Assembly (NCBI RefSeq): GCF_003344865.1
Contig: NZ_CP031165.1
Coordinates: 1,989,910 to 2,053,909, forward strand
DNA length: 64,000 nt
Source: Euzebya pacifica
Lineage (GTDB): Bacteria; Actinomycetota; Nitriliruptoria; Euzebyales; Euzebyaceae
Direction of reading: 5' to 3'
Part shown: positions 61,505-64,000 of the stretch, piece by piece
Position numbering within the stretch: the first letter of the stretch is position 1
Layout of the letters: each line of letters opens with the position of its first letter
Translations under genes and position numbers: made by a program
The notes under the pieces: model-generated
Databases searched by the model: none
The model's input: the letters and a program-made list of their open reading frames with translations, nothing else
Told to the model about the DNA's origin: nothing

Positions 61505-62492
61505 GGTGTTGCGGGCTGGTGTGGTCGGCATGGGGATGATGGGCCGCAACCACGTCCGGGTCCTGTCGGGGCTGGATGGGGTGGAGCTGGTCGGGATCGC
61601 CGATCCGCAGGGCGACCGGTTCGGCACGGCCGGCCGGGCGACGGTCCACACGTCACCGGAGGCGCTGGTTGAGGCGGGGGTGGACCTGTGTGTGGTGGCG
61701 GTGCCGACGGAGGATCACGAGCGGGTGGCGATGTTGCTGGCCGATGCGGGGGTGCACGTGCTGGTGGAGAAGCCGCTGGCCCACACCCTGGAGGCGGCCG
61801 AACGGGTCGCGGAGGCGTTCGAGGGGGCCGGGCTGGTGGGGGCGGTCGGTCACATCGAGCGGTTCAACCCGGCGTTGCGGGCGTTGCGTGAGCGGCTGGA
61901 GGCCGGCGAGTTGGGTGAGGTGTTCCAGATCGCCACGTCGCGGCAGGGGCCGTTCCCGGCGCGGATCAAGGACGTCGGGGTGGTCAAGGACCTGGCGACC
62001 CACGATGTGGACCTGACCGCCTTTGTGGGTGGGTCGCCGTTCGAGTCGATCTCGGCCCGGACCGCCCACAAGACGGGTCGGCCGCACGAGGACCTGGTGG
62101 CGGCGACGGGCATGCTCGTGGACGGCACGGTGACCAACCACATGGTCAACTGGTTGTCGCCGTACAAGGAACGGCGCACGGTGGTGCTGGGGGAGAAGGG
62201 CGCCTTCGTGGCCGACACCCTGACCGCGGACCTGACGTTTCATGCCAACGGCACCCAGGCCACCCAGTGGGACGCCATCGGGGCGTTCCGCGGTGTGGTG
62301 GAGGGTGACGTGACCCGCTACGCCATCGCCAAGCCCGAACCGCTGCGCACCGAGCTCGAGGCGTTCCGTGACGCCGTCCTCGGCGAAGCGTCGGGTGTGG
62401 TGACCATGGCCGAGGGCCTGGAGGCCGTCCGGGTTGCCGAGGCCGTCCTGGCGGCGGCCGCCAGCAAGCAGACCATCACCATCGAGAGGTAG
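61497..62492 (+). CDS. Gfo/Idh/MocA-family NAD-dependent oxidoreductase
   Basis: A 331-residue sugar dehydrogenase with the N-terminal Rossmann motif GVVGMGMMGRNHVRVLSG, the EKPLAHTLEAAERV signature and the GAVGHIERFNPALRALRER segment. In the WbpB-WbpE system this type of enzyme oxidises UDP-GlcNAcA at C3 before transamination. The ATG at 61497 overlaps the upstream stop by 8 bases, so the two products are made together. The product could equally be a different keto-sugar. Confidence 0.88.
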   Translation: MAEVLRAGVVGMGMMGRNHVRVLSGLDGVELVGIADPQGDRFGTAGRATVHTSPEALVEAGVDLCVVAVPTEDHERVAMLLADAGVHVLVEKPLAHTLEAAERVAEAFEGAGLVGAVGHIERFNPALRALRERLEAGELGEVFQIATSRQGPFPARIKDVGVVKDLATHDVDLTAFVGGSPFESISARTAHKTGRPHEDLVAATGMLVDGTVTNHMVNWLSPYKERRTVVLGEKGAFVADTLTADLTFHANGTQATQWDAIGAFRGVVEGDVTRYAIAKPEPLRTELEAFRDAVLGEASGVVTMAEGLEAVRVAEAVLAAAASKQTITIER

Positions 62493-62499
62493 CGAAGTC

Positions 62500-63801
62500 G
62501 TGGACGTCACCGTAGTCGGGCTGGGAAAGATCGGCCTTCCGCTGGCCGTGCAGATCGCCGGCAAGGGCCATCGTGTGCACGGGGCCGACATCAGCCAGGC
62601 GGTGGTGGACCTGGTCAACGCCGGCCGCGAGCCGTTCCCGGGCGAGACCGACCTGGACGTGCGGCTCAAGCAGGTCGTGGCCGACGGATCACTGACCGCG
62701 TCCACCGACACCATCGACTGCGTGTCGCGCAGCGAGGCGGTGATCGTGGTGGTGCCGCTGGTGGTCGATGCCGACATGGTCCCCGACTTCGCCGCCATGG
62801 ACGCCGCCACCGCAGCCGTGGCCGCCGGGCTGCAGCCGGGCACGCTGGTGTGTTACGAGACGACCATCCCGCTGCACACCACCCGCCAGCGGCTGGTCCC
62901 GGCGCTGGCGTCGGGCAGCGGCCTGACGCCGGGGGAGGACCTGTTCGTCTGCCACAGCCCCGAGCGGGTCTACTCGGGCCGGATCTTCGCGGACCTGGCC
63001 CGCTACCCCAAGCTGGTCGGCGGCATCGACGAGGCCTCCACCCAGCGGGCGGTGGCGTTCTACGAGTCGATCCTGGACTTCGACGAGCGGCCCGAGCTGC
63101 CCCAGCCCAACGGGGTGTGGGACCTCGGCTCGGCCGAGGCCGCGGAGATGGCCAAGCTGGCGGAGACCACCTACCGCGACGTCAACATCGCCCTGGCCAA
63201 CACCTTCGCGATCCAGGCCGACCGGATGGGCGTGGACGTCCACAAGGTCATCGCCGCCGCCAACAGCCAGCCCTACAGCCACATCCACACTCCCGGTGTG
63301 GCCGTCGGCGGGCACTGCATCCCCGTCTATCCGCGTCTGTACCTGGCCGGCCACCGCGACGCCGACCTGGTCACCACGGCACGGACCGCCAACGAGGCCA
63401 TGCCCGCCCACACCGTCGGGCTGCTCAAGGAGGCGCTGGGTGACCTGCTCGGTCGTCGCATCGTGGTGCTCGGCGCCGCCTTCCGTGGCGGGGTGAAGGA
63501 GATCGCCTTCTCCGGTGTCTTCCCCGTCGTGGAGGAGCTCCGCAACCGCGGTGCCGTCCCCGTCGTGCACGACCCGCTGTACACCGACGACGAGCTCGCC
63601 GCGATGGGCTTCGACGCCTACCACCTGGGCGAACCCGCCGACGGCGCCCTGCTGCAAGCCGACCACCCCGAGTACCGCGACCTGACCCCCACCGACATCC
63701 CCGGCATCAAGGCCCTCGCCGACGGCCGCAACATCACCGACCCCACCCGCTGGACCGGCGTCGCCCGCGTCGTCGTCGGCGGCGGACGCGTCCAGCGCTG
63801 A
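62500..63801 (+). CDS. UDP-N-acetyl-hexosamine 6-dehydrogenase (WbpA/WecC type)
   Basis: A 433-residue UDP-glucose/GDP-mannose dehydrogenase-family enzyme that oxidises C6 to give a uronic acid. The N-terminus VTVVGLGKIGLPLAVQ binds NAD; the catalytic cysteine lies in VAVGGHCIPVYPRLYLAG; ETTYRDVNIALANTFAIQ and SPERVYSGRIF are characteristic of the UDP-HexNAc branch. The GTG at 62500 starts 7 bases after the previous stop. It completes the trio of acid-forming genes. Confidence 0.9.
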   Translation: MDVTVVGLGKIGLPLAVQIAGKGHRVHGADISQAVVDLVNAGREPFPGETDLDVRLKQVVADGSLTASTDTIDCVSRSEAVIVVVPLVVDADMVPDFAAMDAATAAVAAGLQPGTLVCYETTIPLHTTRQRLVPALASGSGLTPGEDLFVCHSPERVYSGRIFADLARYPKLVGGIDEASTQRAVAFYESILDFDERPELPQPNGVWDLGSAEAAEMAKLAETTYRDVNIALANTFAIQADRMGVDVHKVIAAANSQPYSHIHTPGVAVGGHCIPVYPRLYLAGHRDADLVTTARTANEAMPAHTVGLLKEALGDLLGRRIVVLGAAFRGGVKEIAFSGVFPVVEELRNRGAVPVVHDPLYTDDELAAMGFDAYHLGEPADGALLQADHPEYRDLTPTDIPGIKALADGRNITDPTRWTGVARVVVGGGRVQR

Positions 63802-63806
63802 CCGCC

Positions 63807-63840
63807 CGGCCGCCCCACGACAGGTGATCAGGGGCGGCCG
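63807..63840. terminator. Hairpin between convergent dehydrogenase and ABC ATPase genes
   Basis: CGGCCGCCCC (63807-63816) and GGGGCGGCCG (63831-63840) form a 10-base-pair stem with a 14-base loop. No T-run is visible. The right arm lies within the end of the convergent gene, so it may act for both strands. Confidence 0.45.
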
Positions 63841-64000
63841 TCGCCTGCCTCGTAGGCGGCGGTGACCTCGTCGACGGGACCGTCCATGACCACCCGTCCG
63901 TCGTCGAGCCACACGACCCGGTCGCAGTTGTCGCGGACGTCACGCATCGTGTGGCTGACCAGCACCACCGCGCCCGCACGGTCGGCGATGGACTTCACCC
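63828..64000 (-). CDS. ABC polysaccharide-export ATPase, C-terminal end only
   Basis: The last 57 codons of a minus-strand gene that runs off the right edge. They read VVLVSHTMRDVRDNCDRVV, then WLDDGRVVMDGPVDEVTAAY, which is the switch-histidine region and end of a Wzt/TagH-type ATPase. The Walker and signature motifs lie outside the window. This is a second export ATPase besides the one at 44448, implying two ABC exporters in the locus. Confidence 0.82.
   Translation of the reverse strand, partial: VKSIADRAGAVVLVSHTMRDVRDNCDRVVWLDDGRVVMDGPVDEVTAAYEAGDGRP

Noticed and set aside
1-64000. tRNA or rRNA genes and CRISPR arrays
   Set aside because: Reading the intergenic gaps showed no cloverleaf-like sequence, no rRNA stretch and no regularly spaced short repeats. 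The only tandem repeats found lie inside coding regions.

Overview
The window is high-GC DNA with the gene order of an actinobacterial chromosome: pdxT-yebC-ruvCAB-yajC-secDF-apt-rel-hisS-aspS. The abundance of cell-wall-binding repeat 2 (CWB2) surface proteins suggests a deep-branching, Euzebya/Nitriliruptoria-like actinobacterium. That placement is an inference, because no rRNA gene is present. Several genes have a TANNNT box 6-10 bases before the start codon and no Shine-Dalgarno sequence, as expected for leaderless mRNAs.

Region 1 (1-22.5 kb) is mainly housekeeping. It holds the end of a PTS EIIA-HPr fusion, PLP synthase glutaminase, YebC, a small catabolic unit (GntR regulator divergent from a DJ-1/PfpI protein and a GlcD-like FAD oxidase, with an operator inside the promoter spacer), Holliday-junction resolution (RuvCAB), Sec accessory proteins with an HD phosphohydrolase among them, Apt, Rel, a metallo-beta-lactamase-fold hydrolase, HisRS, two paralogous membrane proteins with Pro/Gly/Gln-rich tails, a GGDEF-EAL protein and AspRS. 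The Rel reading frame has no usable in-frame start codon in the deposited sequence.

Region 2 (22.5-25.6 kb) is one probably very highly expressed secreted CWB2 protein (candidate S-layer protein). A 470-base gap with a probable long structured leader precedes it and a perfect terminator follows it.

Region 3 (25.6-50 kb, resuming at 60.4-64 kb) is a cell-surface glycan locus. It includes a Wzy/O-antigen-ligase-like protein, five glycosyltransferases, a nucleotide-sugar epimerase, two different initiating phosphoglycosyl transferases, WecB, an ABC-2 export pair and, at the right end, an aminotransferase/oxidoreductase/UDP-sugar dehydrogenase trio typical of N-acetylated aminouronic acid synthesis, then the end of a second ABC export ATPase. 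Between about 31.9 and 42.7 kb the GC content is visibly lower and an IS256-family element is present. This looks like an acquired island. It carries an unusual tailoring set: three NodB-like (RHDVD-type) proteins, a FkbM methyltransferase, a sulfotransferase, a GNAT-like protein and a class I methyltransferase.

Region 4 (48.3-60.3 kb) encodes exported proteins: a vanadium-haloperoxidase/PAP2-type lipoprotein, a beta-propeller-like lipoprotein, a CRTAC1-like FG-GAP/UnbV lipoprotein, a tail-fibre-like secreted protein and an 1847-residue protein with about eleven Ig-like (DUF11-like) repeats and a C-terminal CWB2 anchor. Because CWB2 modules in Clostridioides bind an anionic wall polymer made by neighbouring genes, the two CWB2 proteins bracketing an aminouronic-acid polymer locus may form an analogous surface-layer and anchor-polymer system. 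This is an inference.
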